NCBI RefSeq assembly: GCF_032999765.1
Contig: NZ_CP136051.1
Coordinates: forward strand, 2,022,417-2,086,416
Direction: 5' to 3'
Source of the DNA: Imperialibacter roseus
GTDB lineage: Bacteria; Bacteroidota; Bacteroidia; Cytophagales; Cyclobacteriaceae
DNA: 64,000 nucleotides
Every line of letters starts with the position of its first letter. Position 1 is the stretch's first letter. Of the stretch, positions 50,751 to 60,304 are shown piece by piece. The notes below the pieces were generated by a model that worked only from the letters and a program-made list of their open reading frames with translations, ran no database searches and was not told the DNA's origin. A program made the translations under genes and the position numbers.

Positions 50751-52927
50751 GTAATGTCGCCAAGCTGCTTCAGCAGCTTGCGTACATCTTCAACGGAAGG
50801 GATGTTGAATTTGGCAGCGGAATAGGTGCTGCCTACTTTTATGGAGTATGCCTTGTCGGGCATGCTCTTGAAAGTGTCCTCGTCAGTCCAGTCGTCGCCC
50901 ACGGCCAGCACAAAATCACTTGGGAATTTTTCCAGCCAAAGGGTTGCAGCCCGGCCTTTGTTGATTTCTGAGTTTTTTACTTCTACTACCTTGTTGCCTT
51001 CGAGTACATTCAAGGGCATGTTGGCAGTGATGTACTTCAGGTGGCTCGTCAGCTCACGTGTTCTTAACTCACCCAGGCCTGTCTCTACCTTTCTGTAGTG
51101 CCAAACCAGCGAGAATTCCTTCTCTTCAACAAAGGAGCCTGGCGTCCTGTTCACATACCCTTCCATCACTTCCATAATGTTTCTTTTCCAGGAAGCATCC
51201 ATCGCAGCAATGGTTTCCCATTCGGAGCCGATTTCTCTCAGCCACGCCCCATGCTCTGTAATGAAGTCGACGGGATACTGGCCCAGCCAACCCTCCAGCG
51301 TCTGCCTATCCCTGCCACTGATGATGACTACCCGATTCTTTTTGTTAGCCGTTAGCGACTTGACAATAGTGTGAAGTTCGGCGTCAGGGACAGCGTGCTG
51401 AGGGTTGTCGGAAAAACCGGTCAGCGTGCCATCGTAGTCCAGGAAGATAAGCCTGGTGGTGGCTTTTTTGTAGTCTTTGAACAGTTTTTGAGATGTTTCC
51501 TTGTCGACAAGTTTCGTTTCAAGGCTTTTTTGCTCAGCTTTTACCAGCCCAAGTCTATCGAAAAACAGATTGACCCAATGATGAATGTTGTACCGCTTAA
51601 GCGACTCTTGCATGCTGGTCATCCGGGTGATTTGCTCGGCCTCAGGCATGGTTAGTGCCTGGTGGATAGCTTCCACTTGCTCCTCCATGTCGTTGGGGTT
51701 GATGAGGATGGAATCGGAGAGCTCTTTTGATGCGCCAGCCATTTCGCTCAGGATAAGGACGCCTTTTTTGTCGAGCTTGCTGGCGATGAACTCTTTGCAA
51801 ACCAGGTTCATGCCATCTCTCATCGGGGTTACTAATGCAACGTGAGCCATTCTGTAGAAAGCCGACAAAGAGGAGAGCTCGAAAGATCTATAAAAGTAAT
51901 GAATAGGTGTCCAGGCAAGTCTGCTGAATTTTCCATTGATTCGGCCAACCAAAAGGTCAATTTCCTCTTTTAGTTGCTTATACATTTCCACCTGGTCTCT
52001 GGAAGGCACCACGATCATGACCACAGATACTTTGTCACGCCATTCGGGGTATCGCTCGAGAAACATTTCAAAGGCCCGAAGCCTTTGTGGGATTCCTTTA
52101 GAGTAATCGAGTCTATCGATGGAAAGTACAAGTTTTACATCTCCGAGGGAGGCCCTGAACTTCACTTCTTTCGTCAGTGTGTCGGGGTGGGAGGCCTCGC
52201 TGGCGTATTTGTCGTAGTCAATACCCATGGGCAGTGCATCGGCCATCACTATTCTGTTGTTAACAGTCATCTTGCCATTTGAATTACCAAAGCCCGCCAG
52301 CCTGTTTACCGACGACAGGAAATGCCGCATGTCGTCATAGGTATGAAAACCGAGAAAATCCGAGCCCAGCATGCCAAGCAGTAACTCCCGACGCCATGGC
52401 AATAGCCTGAACGACTCGAAAGACGGGAAGGGGATATGGAGAAAGAAGCCAATACTTATGCGTGGGAACATTTCACGAACCATTTGAGGTACCAGCAGCA
52501 GCTGATAGTCGTGGATCCAGATGGTGTCGTTGGGTGACGCAATTTTGGCTATTTCCTTAGCAAACTTTCTATTAACCTTTTGGTAGGCCTTCCACAGACC
52601 AGTATTATAGACGGCGAACTGATTGAAATAGTGAAAATTGGGCCACAGGGTTTCATTGCTAAAGCCCTCATAAAATTCCTCAATCTCGGTTTGAGTGAGA
52701 AACACGGGTGCCATGTTGTCTTTCTTGAGCTGGGCCGTGATTTTGGCCTTATCTGACTCTTTCTTTATTGGTTGCCCAGGCCACCCCAGCCAAATATTGT
52801 TTCCCTTCTTATAGATAGAGCCCAGACCAGTTGCCAGGCCTCCTTCGCTTGGTCTTGTTTTAAATTCGTTCTTTTCAACTTTGATTTTGACCGGAAGGCG
52901 GTTAGAAACAATGATGGTTTTTGGCAT
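50747..52927 (-). CDS. Bifunctional trehalose-6-phosphate synthase / trehalose-6-phosphate phosphatase
   Basis: A 726-residue fusion that makes trehalose from UDP- or GDP-glucose and glucose-6-phosphate. The ATG at 52927 (MPKTIIVSNRLPVKI) is preferred; a TTG 13 codons upstream is weak. Residues about 1-475 are the GT20 synthase: WLGWPG, IWIHDYQLLLVP, SIDRLDYSKGIP and MRDGMNLVCKEF. Residues about 490-726 are the HAD phosphatase: LIFLDYDGTLTGF, VIISGRDR and AVGDDWTDEDTF. Both active sites look intact. Trehalose is an osmolyte and stress protectant. Confidence 0.94.
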   Translation of the reverse strand: MPKTIIVSNRLPVKIKVEKNEFKTRPSEGGLATGLGSIYKKGNNIWLGWPGQPIKKESDKAKITAQLKKDNMAPVFLTQTEIEEFYEGFSNETLWPNFHYFNQFAVYNTGLWKAYQKVNRKFAKEIAKIASPNDTIWIHDYQLLLVPQMVREMFPRISIGFFLHIPFPSFESFRLLPWRRELLLGMLGSDFLGFHTYDDMRHFLSSVNRLAGFGNSNGKMTVNNRIVMADALPMGIDYDKYASEASHPDTLTKEVKFRASLGDVKLVLSIDRLDYSKGIPQRLRAFEMFLERYPEWRDKVSVVMIVVPSRDQVEMYKQLKEEIDLLVGRINGKFSRLAWTPIHYFYRSFELSSLSAFYRMAHVALVTPMRDGMNLVCKEFIASKLDKKGVLILSEMAGASKELSDSILINPNDMEEQVEAIHQALTMPEAEQITRMTSMQESLKRYNIHHWVNLFFDRLGLVKAEQKSLETKLVDKETSQKLFKDYKKATTRLIFLDYDGTLTGFSDNPQHAVPDAELHTIVKSLTANKKNRVVIISGRDRQTLEGWLGQYPVDFITEHGAWLREIGSEWETIAAMDASWKRNIMEVMEGYVNRTPGSFVEEKEFSLVWHYRKVETGLGELRTRELTSHLKYITANMPLNVLEGNKVVEVKNSEINKGRAATLWLEKFPSDFVLAVGDDWTDEDTFKSMPDKAYSIKVGSTYSAAKFNIPSVEDVRKLLKQLGDIT

Positions 52928-53073
52928 ACTTAGAGGCTGCTTATTTTGTAGATCACTAATATACAAAGAAAGGCAACGCCAAAAGAGTAAAGCTTTCTAA
53001 AACTCAATTTTTGACTGTATTATTAGCAAAATAGCAATTATGGCTCTCTTCGTTAAGAAATAACTAATCGAAG

Positions 53074-53880
53074 CTACTTTTTGTTGAATCCACGAAGTTT
53101 TATTTCGGTAAGTCTTTTCTTTGTGTCCATTGGGAAATCTCCTCTCATCATCCAGTCGTAGTAGGAGGGCTCCTGACTGAAAATGTCTTCAACGCCTTTG
53201 CCTTTGTGCTTTCCAAAATTAAACACCTCAGTGCCCGCATCGTTCCTGACAATTCTGCCGGCCAGGTCGACCATGTTGCTCGCTGTGATTTCGTGCAGGG
53301 CCGCCACGTCGTTGGCTACTTTTCCCAGGTGCTCTCCACGAGTGCTGACTACTTCCTGCCCCTCGTACCTTTCTACCTGTGCCAAAAGTACTTCCAGAGT
53401 GGCCATGGTGTCGGCTTCAGCGCTGTGTGCGCCAAGTAGTTCCTTTCCGCAGTAGAACTTATAAGCTGCTGCCAATGTCCTCTTTTCCATCAGGTGAAAA
53501 ATTTTCTGAGCATCGACGAGCTTCTTTTTACTTGGGTCAAAGTCGACATCTACTCTAAGGAACTCTTCCACAAGCAACGGTACGTCGAACTGCAAAATGT
53601 TAAAACCGGCAAGGTCGCATCCTTCAAGAAAGGCAGCGTACGACTTGGCGACTTCCTTAAATGTGGGGGCGTCTTTTACGTCGTCATCATAAATGCCATG
53701 GATAAGGCTGCTTTCAAGCGGAATGGGCATCTGCGGATTGATCCTCTGTGTTTTCGTAACTCTTTCCCCGGAAGGAAGTAGTTTCACAATGGAAATTTCT
53801 ACAATCCTGTCGTTTGAAATATTGATCCCGGTTGTTTCCAGGTCAAAAAACGCCAGGGGGTTCTTAAGTTTGAGTGTCAT
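53074..53880 (-). CDS. DEDDh 3'-5' exonuclease with ExoX-like C-terminal domain
   Basis: A 268-residue DnaQ-family exonuclease. ExoI FFDLETTGI (about 11-19), ExoII LAGFNILQFDVPLL (about 92-105) and ExoIII HSAEADTMATLEV (about 152-164) give the DEDDh set. The C-terminal 45 residues (FNFGKHKGKGVEDI, YYDWMMRGDFP) match the small domain found at the end of ExoX-like proteins. It starts 3 bases after the mpl stop, so the two form an operon. It may act as a repair or proofreading exonuclease. Confidence 0.9.
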   Translation of the reverse strand: MTLKLKNPLAFFDLETTGINISNDRIVEISIVKLLPSGERVTKTQRINPQMPIPLESSLIHGIYDDDVKDAPTFKEVAKSYAAFLEGCDLAGFNILQFDVPLLVEEFLRVDVDFDPSKKKLVDAQKIFHLMEKRTLAAAYKFYCGKELLGAHSAEADTMATLEVLLAQVERYEGQEVVSTRGEHLGKVANDVAALHEITASNMVDLAGRIVRNDAGTEVFNFGKHKGKGVEDIFSQEPSYYDWMMRGDFPMDTKKRLTEIKLRGFNKK

Positions 53881-53883
53881 TTA

Positions 53884-55257
53884 CTAGGGTTGAGTAAGTT
53901 CATTGGCGAAGGCTTTCACATCGGTTCCTTCAAAATTGCCTGAACTCATAAAAAGAAAATTTGTATTAGCACCTTTCGACTCTTCGAGAAGTGTCTTCAG
54001 TTGATTGATGTTAGTTACGAATGTGAGGTCATTTCTGTTGAACGATTTGCGCAAAAAAGTCTCATCAATTTCGGAAATACCCCGGGCTTCAAGGACGTGC
54101 GGATTGATGAACACCACAGCTTTGTCGGCTGCATTAAGCGTGTTTTTATAGGTAGGGATAAAGCCCTTGTTGAGACTGCTAAACGTATGCAACTCAACGG
54201 TGGCCACCAGTTTCCGGTTGGGGTATATCTTTTTTACCGCTTTAACGGTAGCATCTACTTTGGACGGGGCATGTGCGAAGTCGTGAAAAACTACCGTAGA
54301 ATTGCTCTCAGCGACTTTATTAAGCCTTTTTTCGGCGCCAGTGAACGTGACCATCGCTTCATAAAAGGTGTCCTTCGGAATGCTGAGCAGTTTGACCAAA
54401 GACAAAGCAGCCTGCATGTTGCTCATGTTGTGGTCACCAAATATTTTGAGTTCCAGCTCTTTGCCCCCGTAGTTAACCACTGTTTTGCCATTGACGACAG
54501 AATGAGGATGCGTGCCATAGGCTACTCGCTTTACATCGGTTCGTTCCTTGCCTGCAATGACTACGGCCAGGTCATCCATTTCATTATATATAAGTGTGCC
54601 GGCTTTTGGGGTGGCGTCGGCGAATTTATCAAACTGCTTAACGTAGTCGTCGAAAGTGGGGAATACGTTCATGTGATCCCATGCCAAACCTGTAATGATA
54701 CCAATGTGATGGTCGTATCTTAAAAACTTTGGAGTTGGATCAAGAGGGCTGGCGAGGTATTCGTCGCCTTCTATAATGATGATGGGAGCGTTACTTAGTC
54801 TGATGGTGTGTTCAAAACCCGGCACATGAGCACCCACCACGTAGTCGAAAGGCTTTTTGGCATGCTGAAGCACGTGCATGATCATCGCTGTAACGGTGGT
54901 TTTTCCATGACTGCCCGCTACCACTATTCGTTGTTTTGCCCGGCTTTGCTCCAGTATGAAATCAGGGTAGGAGTAGATCTTTATTCCCAGCTCCTGAGCC
55001 CTGGCTAGCTCAGGGTTGTCTTTTTTGGCATGCATGCCCACTACCACTGCATCCAGCTCTTTTGTTATCCTGCTGGCATCCCACCCAAAAGTCGCTGGCA
55101 GCAAACCATGTTTTTCTAAATTAGCTCTCGAAGGGTTGTAAATTTCATCGTCCGAACCGCTTACTGCGAGTCCTCTCTCTTTAAGTTCTATAGCGAGGTT
55201 GTGCATGACGGCACCACCAATTGAAATAAAATGTATCCTGTGAAGTTCAGCGCTCAT
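53884..55257 (-). CDS. mpl: UDP-N-acetylmuramate:L-Ala-gamma-D-Glu-meso-DAP ligase (Mpl, peptidoglycan recycling)
   Basis: A 457-residue Mur ligase. An N-terminal Rossmann part (IHFISIGGAVMHNLAIELKERG), the central ATP site VAGSHGKTTVTAMI (about 111-124), the HHIGIITGLAWDHMNVF stretch and a C-terminal domain with HDFAHAPSKVDATVKAV are seen. Mpl attaches recycled tripeptide to UDP-MurNAc. The unusual GGAVMHNLA at the start separates it from MurC, and the length fits. Confidence 0.92.
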   Translation of the reverse strand: MSAELHRIHFISIGGAVMHNLAIELKERGLAVSGSDDEIYNPSRANLEKHGLLPATFGWDASRITKELDAVVVGMHAKKDNPELARAQELGIKIYSYPDFILEQSRAKQRIVVAGSHGKTTVTAMIMHVLQHAKKPFDYVVGAHVPGFEHTIRLSNAPIIIIEGDEYLASPLDPTPKFLRYDHHIGIITGLAWDHMNVFPTFDDYVKQFDKFADATPKAGTLIYNEMDDLAVVIAGKERTDVKRVAYGTHPHSVVNGKTVVNYGGKELELKIFGDHNMSNMQAALSLVKLLSIPKDTFYEAMVTFTGAEKRLNKVAESNSTVVFHDFAHAPSKVDATVKAVKKIYPNRKLVATVELHTFSSLNKGFIPTYKNTLNAADKAVVFINPHVLEARGISEIDETFLRKSFNRNDLTFVTNINQLKTLLEESKGANTNFLFMSSGNFEGTDVKAFANELTQP

Positions 55258-55493
55258 GTATCAATTTTAACAAAACCAAAAATAGAACAATTAGGGCTGT
55301 CAGCAAATATTACTTTGCCCAAAAAGGACTTCCTTAATTAAATTGGATGTACAGACAATGATATGACCCTTGCAAGTGTTAATAAGTTGTTATTAAGATA
55401 GGGATAACTTGAGCTCGTTCAGGTTCAATAAAAGCGGGTTAATTTATAGGTTTGTCAACCTTAATTTTCACCTGAGAAAAACCAAAATAGTTG

Positions 55494-57056
55494 ATGGATA
55501 GTTTGCCAATTTCCCGGTCGCAACCGGCCGGAAAAAGAAGAGTTTCAGTCAATGAATTGTCGGCGCAACTCGGCAAACTACCACCACAGGCTATAGATTT
55601 GGAAGAGGCAGTTTTGGGAGCTTTGATGCTTGAAAGAGACGCCCTTACCAATGTAGTAGACATTCTTAAGCCGGAAAGCTTTTATAAGGAAGGGAACCAG
55701 GAGATATACAGAGCCATTCTGATGCTCTTCAACGACTCTCAGCCGGTCGACCTGCTCACCGTTACCTCCCAGCTGCGAAAAAATGGAAAGCTTGAAATGG
55801 CTGGCGGGGCTTACTACGTCACCGAGCTCACAACCAAGGTCAATTCGGCAGCCAATATTGAGACGCATGCCAGGATCATTACCGAGCAAAGCATTAAGCG
55901 TGACCTTATACAGATTTCCTCAGAAGTGCAGAGAGATGCCTACGACGAAACGGTCGACGTGTTTGAACTGCTGGATAAGACAGAGCAGCACCTTTTTGAG
56001 ATATCGGAGTCGCATATTCGGAAGAACTTCGAAGGGATGGACAACCTGATGCATAGGGCCATTTTGGAACTGGAAGCCAAGAAGCACCACAAGGACGGAC
56101 TCACAGGCGTGCCAAGTGGCTTTACGGCACTCGATAGGATGACCTCAGGCTGGCAACCCTCCGACCTCGTTATTCTTGCAGCTAGGCCGGGTATGGGAAA
56201 AACTGCATTTGTAGTCTCTGCCATGCGGAATGCAGCCGTCGACTTCCAAAAACCGGTGGCTATCTTCTCGCTTGAGATGTCGTCGATTCAGCTGGTCAAT
56301 CGTCTCATTTCTGCAGAAGCGGAGCTTCCCAGTGAAAAGATCAAAAAGGGTTCTCTTGAGGAATTTGAATGGGCACAGCTGATCCACAAAACGGATGGAC
56401 TGGGCAAGGCTCCAATTTTTATAGATGACACTCCCGCATTGAGTATCATGGAGTTGAGAGCCAAAGCTAGGAGGCTCAAGGCTAAGCACGATATTCAAAT
56501 GATTATCATCGATTACCTTCAGCTCATGAAAGGAGACACCTCTAAAGGGGGCTCTGGCAACCGTGAACAGGAGATTGCTTCTATTTCCAGGGCGTTGAAA
56601 GGTATTGCCAAAGAATTAAACGTGCCGGTTATCGCACTGTCGCAGCTTAGCCGGGCCGTGGAAACCAGGGGAGGGGACAAGCGCCCAATGCTTTCCGACT
56701 TGCGTGAATCTGGTTCGATAGAACAAGATGCGGATATGGTAATTTTCCTCTATCGCCCCGAATATTATGGCATTACGCAAGACGAAAATGGCATGCCTAC
56801 CCAAAACGTGGGTGAGGTAATCATAGCCAAGCACAGAAATGGATCGCTGGATACTGTGCAACTCAAATTCATCGGCAAGTTTACCAAATTTGCTGACCTA
56901 GAAGACAATAGTGGATTTGGTTTACCGCCTTCTGGTAACTTCCGTCCGTTGCCACCTGACCCATCCAGCACTATTACTTTGCAAAGCAGGGCTAATTCTC
57001 CTGATGGAGATTCCGAAAATGATCATACATTTGAGGATAATTCACCCCCATTCTAG
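55494..57056 (+). CDS. dnaB: Replicative DNA helicase DnaB
   Basis: A 520-residue hexameric helicase of the replication fork. The ATG at 55494 is used; a TTG one codon before is possible. The N-terminal domain starts at PPQAIDLEEAVLGALMLERD (about 30). The RecA-like domain has Walker A AARPGMGKTAFV (about 225), the IDYLQLM Walker B and the LRESGSIEQDADMVIFLYRPEYY stretch. No intein interrupts it. The last 40 residues are Ser/Pro-rich. It is followed after 11 bases by an oxidoreductase. Confidence 0.96.
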   Translation: MDSLPISRSQPAGKRRVSVNELSAQLGKLPPQAIDLEEAVLGALMLERDALTNVVDILKPESFYKEGNQEIYRAILMLFNDSQPVDLLTVTSQLRKNGKLEMAGGAYYVTELTTKVNSAANIETHARIITEQSIKRDLIQISSEVQRDAYDETVDVFELLDKTEQHLFEISESHIRKNFEGMDNLMHRAILELEAKKHHKDGLTGVPSGFTALDRMTSGWQPSDLVILAARPGMGKTAFVVSAMRNAAVDFQKPVAIFSLEMSSIQLVNRLISAEAELPSEKIKKGSLEEFEWAQLIHKTDGLGKAPIFIDDTPALSIMELRAKARRLKAKHDIQMIIIDYLQLMKGDTSKGGSGNREQEIASISRALKGIAKELNVPVIALSQLSRAVETRGGDKRPMLSDLRESGSIEQDADMVIFLYRPEYYGITQDENGMPTQNVGEVIIAKHRNGSLDTVQLKFIGKFTKFADLEDNSGFGLPPSGNFRPLPPDPSSTITLQSRANSPDGDSENDHTFEDNSPPF

Positions 57057-57067
57057 ATATTGACTGT

Positions 57068-58066
57068 ATGAAGGCACTTAAACTAGTCAACGAAACAGCC
57101 GACCATGTTAAATTGGTCGATATGCCTGAGCCAACACCCGGAAAAGGAGAGGTCTTGATAAAAATGCAAGCAGCTGCCCTGAATCATAGGGATCAGTGGT
57201 GCCGGGAGGGAAAATACCCCAATATCAAATTTGACGTGGTGCTGGGCTCCGATGGTTGCGGGGTGGTTGAGCAGCTAGGCTCTGATACTGACGAAACCTG
57301 GAAAGGCAAGTCGGTGATTATTAACCCCAATATCAACTGGGGAAGCAATCCTGAGGTGCAATCTGCTAAGTATCGGATTCTTGGAATGCCGGACAATGGC
57401 ACGCTGGCGGAATATGTGGTGGTGCCCGTTGACCGGTTGACTGAAAAACCAACGCATTTAACCCCCGAGCAGGCCGCAGCGCTGCCTTTGTGTGGGCTAA
57501 CTGCCTATCGGGCGCTTTTTACCCGTGGTAAGCTAAAGAGAGGCCAAAATGTGCTGGTGACCGGCGCAGGCGGTGGAGTGGCTGTTTATGCCCTGATGTT
57601 TGCGAAATTGGCGGGTGCTAATGTGTACGTCACTTCCGGCAGCAAGAGCAAAATTACGCAGGCAGTAGCCTTGGGTGCGGTGGAGGGCTTTGATTACAAT
57701 AACGAAAAATGGGCGCAAACGTCATTGAAATCGTCCGGAGGATTTGACCTGATTGTGGATAGCACTGGTGGACAAATGATCAACCAATATCTGAGAATAT
57801 TAAAGCACGGAGGCAGGGTGGTTATTTATGGCGCTAGCTCGGGAATACCGAAGACACTTGATGTGTTCAGGATTTTCTGGAACCAGCTAACGATTCAAGG
57901 TTCCACCATGGGCAATGATCAGGAATTCGAGCAAATGGTGGATTATGTGAACAGAACTCAAATGCTTCCTGTGATAGATTCTGTTCGCCCGTTTTCCGAT
58001 ATAGTGACTGCCTTTGACAAAATGAAGCAAAGGAAGCAATTTGGAAAGCTGGTTGTTAAGTTCTGA
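57068..58066 (+). CDS. Zinc-type alcohol dehydrogenase / quinone oxidoreductase-like protein (MDR superfamily)
   Basis: A 332-residue NAD(P)-dependent oxidoreductase. The GroES-like domain (ALNHRDQWCREGKYP, VLGSDGCGVVEQLG) and the Rossmann domain (VLVTGAGGGVAVYALMFAKLAGANVYVTSGS) are complete. The structural-zinc cysteine cluster is absent, as in YogA and related quinone-reductase-like members. It starts 11 bases after dnaB and is probably in the same transcript. The substrate is unknown. Confidence 0.88.
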   Translation: MKALKLVNETADHVKLVDMPEPTPGKGEVLIKMQAAALNHRDQWCREGKYPNIKFDVVLGSDGCGVVEQLGSDTDETWKGKSVIINPNINWGSNPEVQSAKYRILGMPDNGTLAEYVVVPVDRLTEKPTHLTPEQAAALPLCGLTAYRALFTRGKLKRGQNVLVTGAGGGVAVYALMFAKLAGANVYVTSGSKSKITQAVALGAVEGFDYNNEKWAQTSLKSSGGFDLIVDSTGGQMINQYLRILKHGGRVVIYGASSGIPKTLDVFRIFWNQLTIQGSTMGNDQEFEQMVDYVNRTQMLPVIDSVRPFSDIVTAFDKMKQRKQFGKLVVKF

Positions 58067-58067
58067 T

Positions 58068-58394
58068 TTACAGGCCTTCTTCGATTTGAAAGTTTATGTA
58101 GGCATTTTGCAACTCTGCCAGTGCTTTGGTTTCCTTTTGAGTCTTGGCCAAATTGATGCCACTTTCGAAAGTTTGGGATGCCTTTTCTGTGAGTCCCATT
58201 TCCCAAAACAAGTGGGCCGCCTGATAATAAGTAGCTAAATAGTCAGGGTGAGTCTCCAAAAGCTGATCAAAATATTCTTTGGCTTTCACTGGAGAATCAG
58301 TTCTATATTCTGTGGCGAGGGCATATAACAAAAAAGGGTCTTGCGGTGTTTCTTTAAGGAAAATTAACAGTTTTTCTATCCTTTCGTTACCCAT
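58068..58394 (-). CDS. Small TPR protein
   Basis: A 108-residue cytoplasmic protein with about two TPR units: DPFLLYALATEYRTDSPVKAKEYFDQLLETHPDYLAT and YYQAAHLFWEMGLTEKASQTFESGI. It ends 1 base after the convergent oxidoreductase stop. A role as a protein adaptor is likely for a TPR protein, but the partner is unknown. Confidence 0.82.
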   Translation of the reverse strand: MGNERIEKLLIFLKETPQDPFLLYALATEYRTDSPVKAKEYFDQLLETHPDYLATYYQAAHLFWEMGLTEKASQTFESGINLAKTQKETKALAELQNAYINFQIEEGL

Positions 58395-58583
58395 GTTTGC
58401 TCGTTTTTATTTTTACCCCAATTGGTTAACTTCACGACGAAATTAGTGTTTATACAATTAAGCAACATCAACTCATTTAAGGAATTGGCAAGCCTCTCAT
58501 TTTATGTCAGAAAATGGTAGATCGCTGGCGAATTTCAAAACACTGGCAAGGCACTGGCCGAAGCCTGAATAATAAAATCAGAT

Positions 58584-59321
58584 ATGAAGATATTAGTCTG
58601 CATTACCCACGTACCCGACACCACTTCAAAGATTGCTTTCACAGATGGTAACACCAAGTTTGACAGCAACGGAGTTCAGTATATCATTGGCCCCTACGAT
58701 GACTATGCTTTGGCAAGGGCGGTTGAACTGAAAGAGCAAACAGGGGGTACTATCACTGTTTTGAACGTAGGCACAGTTGAGACAGAACCTACGCTTCGCA
58801 AAGCACTGGCAATTGGTGCAGACGACGCCATCAGGGTGAACGTGGCTCCGGCCGATTCTTTTTTTGTTGCGGCCCAAATTGCTGAAGTTGCTAAAGCTGA
58901 GAGTTTTGACCTGATCCTCATGGGAAGAGAGTCTATTGATTTTAATGGCGGCATGGTACATGGGATGGTGGGCGAGCTGCTGGGCATTCCCTCGATATCA
59001 CCGGTAATGAAGCTGGATGTGGAGGGGAGCAAGGTGAAAATGACCCGTGAAATTGAAGGCGGAAAGGAGTTGCTTGAGGCTGAGCTGCCTTTAGTAGCCG
59101 GATGTCAGGAGCCTATTGCTGAGTGGAAGATCCCGAACATGAGAGGAATCATGTCGGCCCGCACCAAACCACTCAAAGTAGTTGAGCCATCAGCCGTTGA
59201 CGGACTGACCGTGACTGAGAACTACGAGCTGCCACCAGCAAAAGGACAGGTAAAGATGATCGACAAGGACAACATAGGGGAGCTTGTCAGGCTTTTGAAA
59301 GAAGAAGCAAAAGTGATTTAA
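58584..59321 (+). CDS. etfB: Electron transfer flavoprotein beta subunit
   Basis: A 245-residue ETF small subunit. It opens with MKILVCITHVPDTTSKI and has PYDDYALARAVELKE, LILMGRESIDFNGGMVHGMVGELL and the recognition-loop area (AELPLVAGCQEPIAEWKIPNMRGIMSARTKPL). With EtfA it carries electrons from acyl-CoA dehydrogenases (one at 15563-17362) to the quinone pool. The etfA gene is 29 bases downstream. Confidence 0.95.
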   Translation: MKILVCITHVPDTTSKIAFTDGNTKFDSNGVQYIIGPYDDYALARAVELKEQTGGTITVLNVGTVETEPTLRKALAIGADDAIRVNVAPADSFFVAAQIAEVAKAESFDLILMGRESIDFNGGMVHGMVGELLGIPSISPVMKLDVEGSKVKMTREIEGGKELLEAELPLVAGCQEPIAEWKIPNMRGIMSARTKPLKVVEPSAVDGLTVTENYELPPAKGQVKMIDKDNIGELVRLLKEEAKVI

Positions 59322-59350
59322 TTGTTTATTAACCCGAAAAGAAATTAGAT

Positions 59351-60298
59351 ATGGCAATATTAGTTTTTGCAGAAACTGCCGATAAAAAGATAAAGAAATC
59401 CTCGCTTGAGGCTGTGAGCTATGCTGCCGCTATGGGTGGAGACGTCGTCGCTGTGGTTTTGGGCCAGGTGGAAGGGGGCGAGCTCGAGAAAATCGGAACA
59501 AGCGGCGGCACCAAAGTGCTTCATGCCGACGATGCCAAATTGAACGAAGGCGTGATTCAAGCCTACGCAAGTGTGCTGGCTGAGGCTGCAGGCAAAGCTG
59601 GTGCCGATACTGTTGTATTAGCTAAATCGTCGCTGGGTGATGCAGTAGCCGCCAGGCTGTCGGTAAAGATGGGAGCTGGCCTGGTTTCCAATGTGGTAGC
59701 ACTCCCTCAGGGCAATAAGGTGAAAAGAAGCATCTATACAGGCAAAGCCTTTGCTAATGTTGAGCTAAAGAGCGGTAAAAAAATCATTGCCATCAAGAAG
59801 AATGCTGTCCCGTTAAAAACCGACGGTGGTGCGGCCGCAGTAGAAAAATTCACTCCTTCTCTTAGTGATGCTGACTTCAAAGCGAAAATTACTTCACAGG
59901 AAAAGGCCAAAGGCAAGGTACTTTTGCCAGAGGCTGACATTGTAGTGTCAGGCGGACGGGGCTTGAAAGGCCCTGAAAACTGGGGAATGGTCGAAGAGCT
60001 GGCCGATGCCCTGGGTGCAGCTACAGGATGTAGCAAACCGGTGTCGGACATGGAATGGAGGCCTCATCATGAGCACGTAGGACAAACGGGTGTGAAAGTA
60101 AGCCCATCTTTGTATATTGCTATAGGCATTTCAGGCGCTATTCAACATCTTGCAGGAGTTAATTCGTCAAAGTATATTGTGGTGATCAATAAAGATCCAG
60201 AGGCTCCCTTTTTCAAAGCAGCTGATTACGGTGTAGCTGCCGATGCATTTGAGGTAGTTCCAAAACTAACTGAAGCTATTAAAGCGTTAAACAACTGA
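59351..60298 (+). CDS. etfA: Electron transfer flavoprotein alpha subunit
   Basis: A 315-residue ETF large subunit. The N-terminal half is AT-hydrolase-like (ILVFAETADKKIKKSSLEAV). The C-terminal FAD domain has VSGGRGLKGPENWGMVEELADALGAATGCSKPVSD, GQTGVKVSPSLYIAIGISGAIQHLAG and INKDPEAPFFKAADYGVAAD. These motifs bind FAD. It forms an operon with etfB and the next gene. Confidence 0.96.
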   Translation: MAILVFAETADKKIKKSSLEAVSYAAAMGGDVVAVVLGQVEGGELEKIGTSGGTKVLHADDAKLNEGVIQAYASVLAEAAGKAGADTVVLAKSSLGDAVAARLSVKMGAGLVSNVVALPQGNKVKRSIYTGKAFANVELKSGKKIIAIKKNAVPLKTDGGAAAVEKFTPSLSDADFKAKITSQEKAKGKVLLPEADIVVSGGRGLKGPENWGMVEELADALGAATGCSKPVSDMEWRPHHEHVGQTGVKVSPSLYIAIGISGAIQHLAGVNSSKYIVVINKDPEAPFFKAADYGVAADAFEVVPKLTEAIKALNN

Positions 60299-60304
60299 TT
60301 TTTT

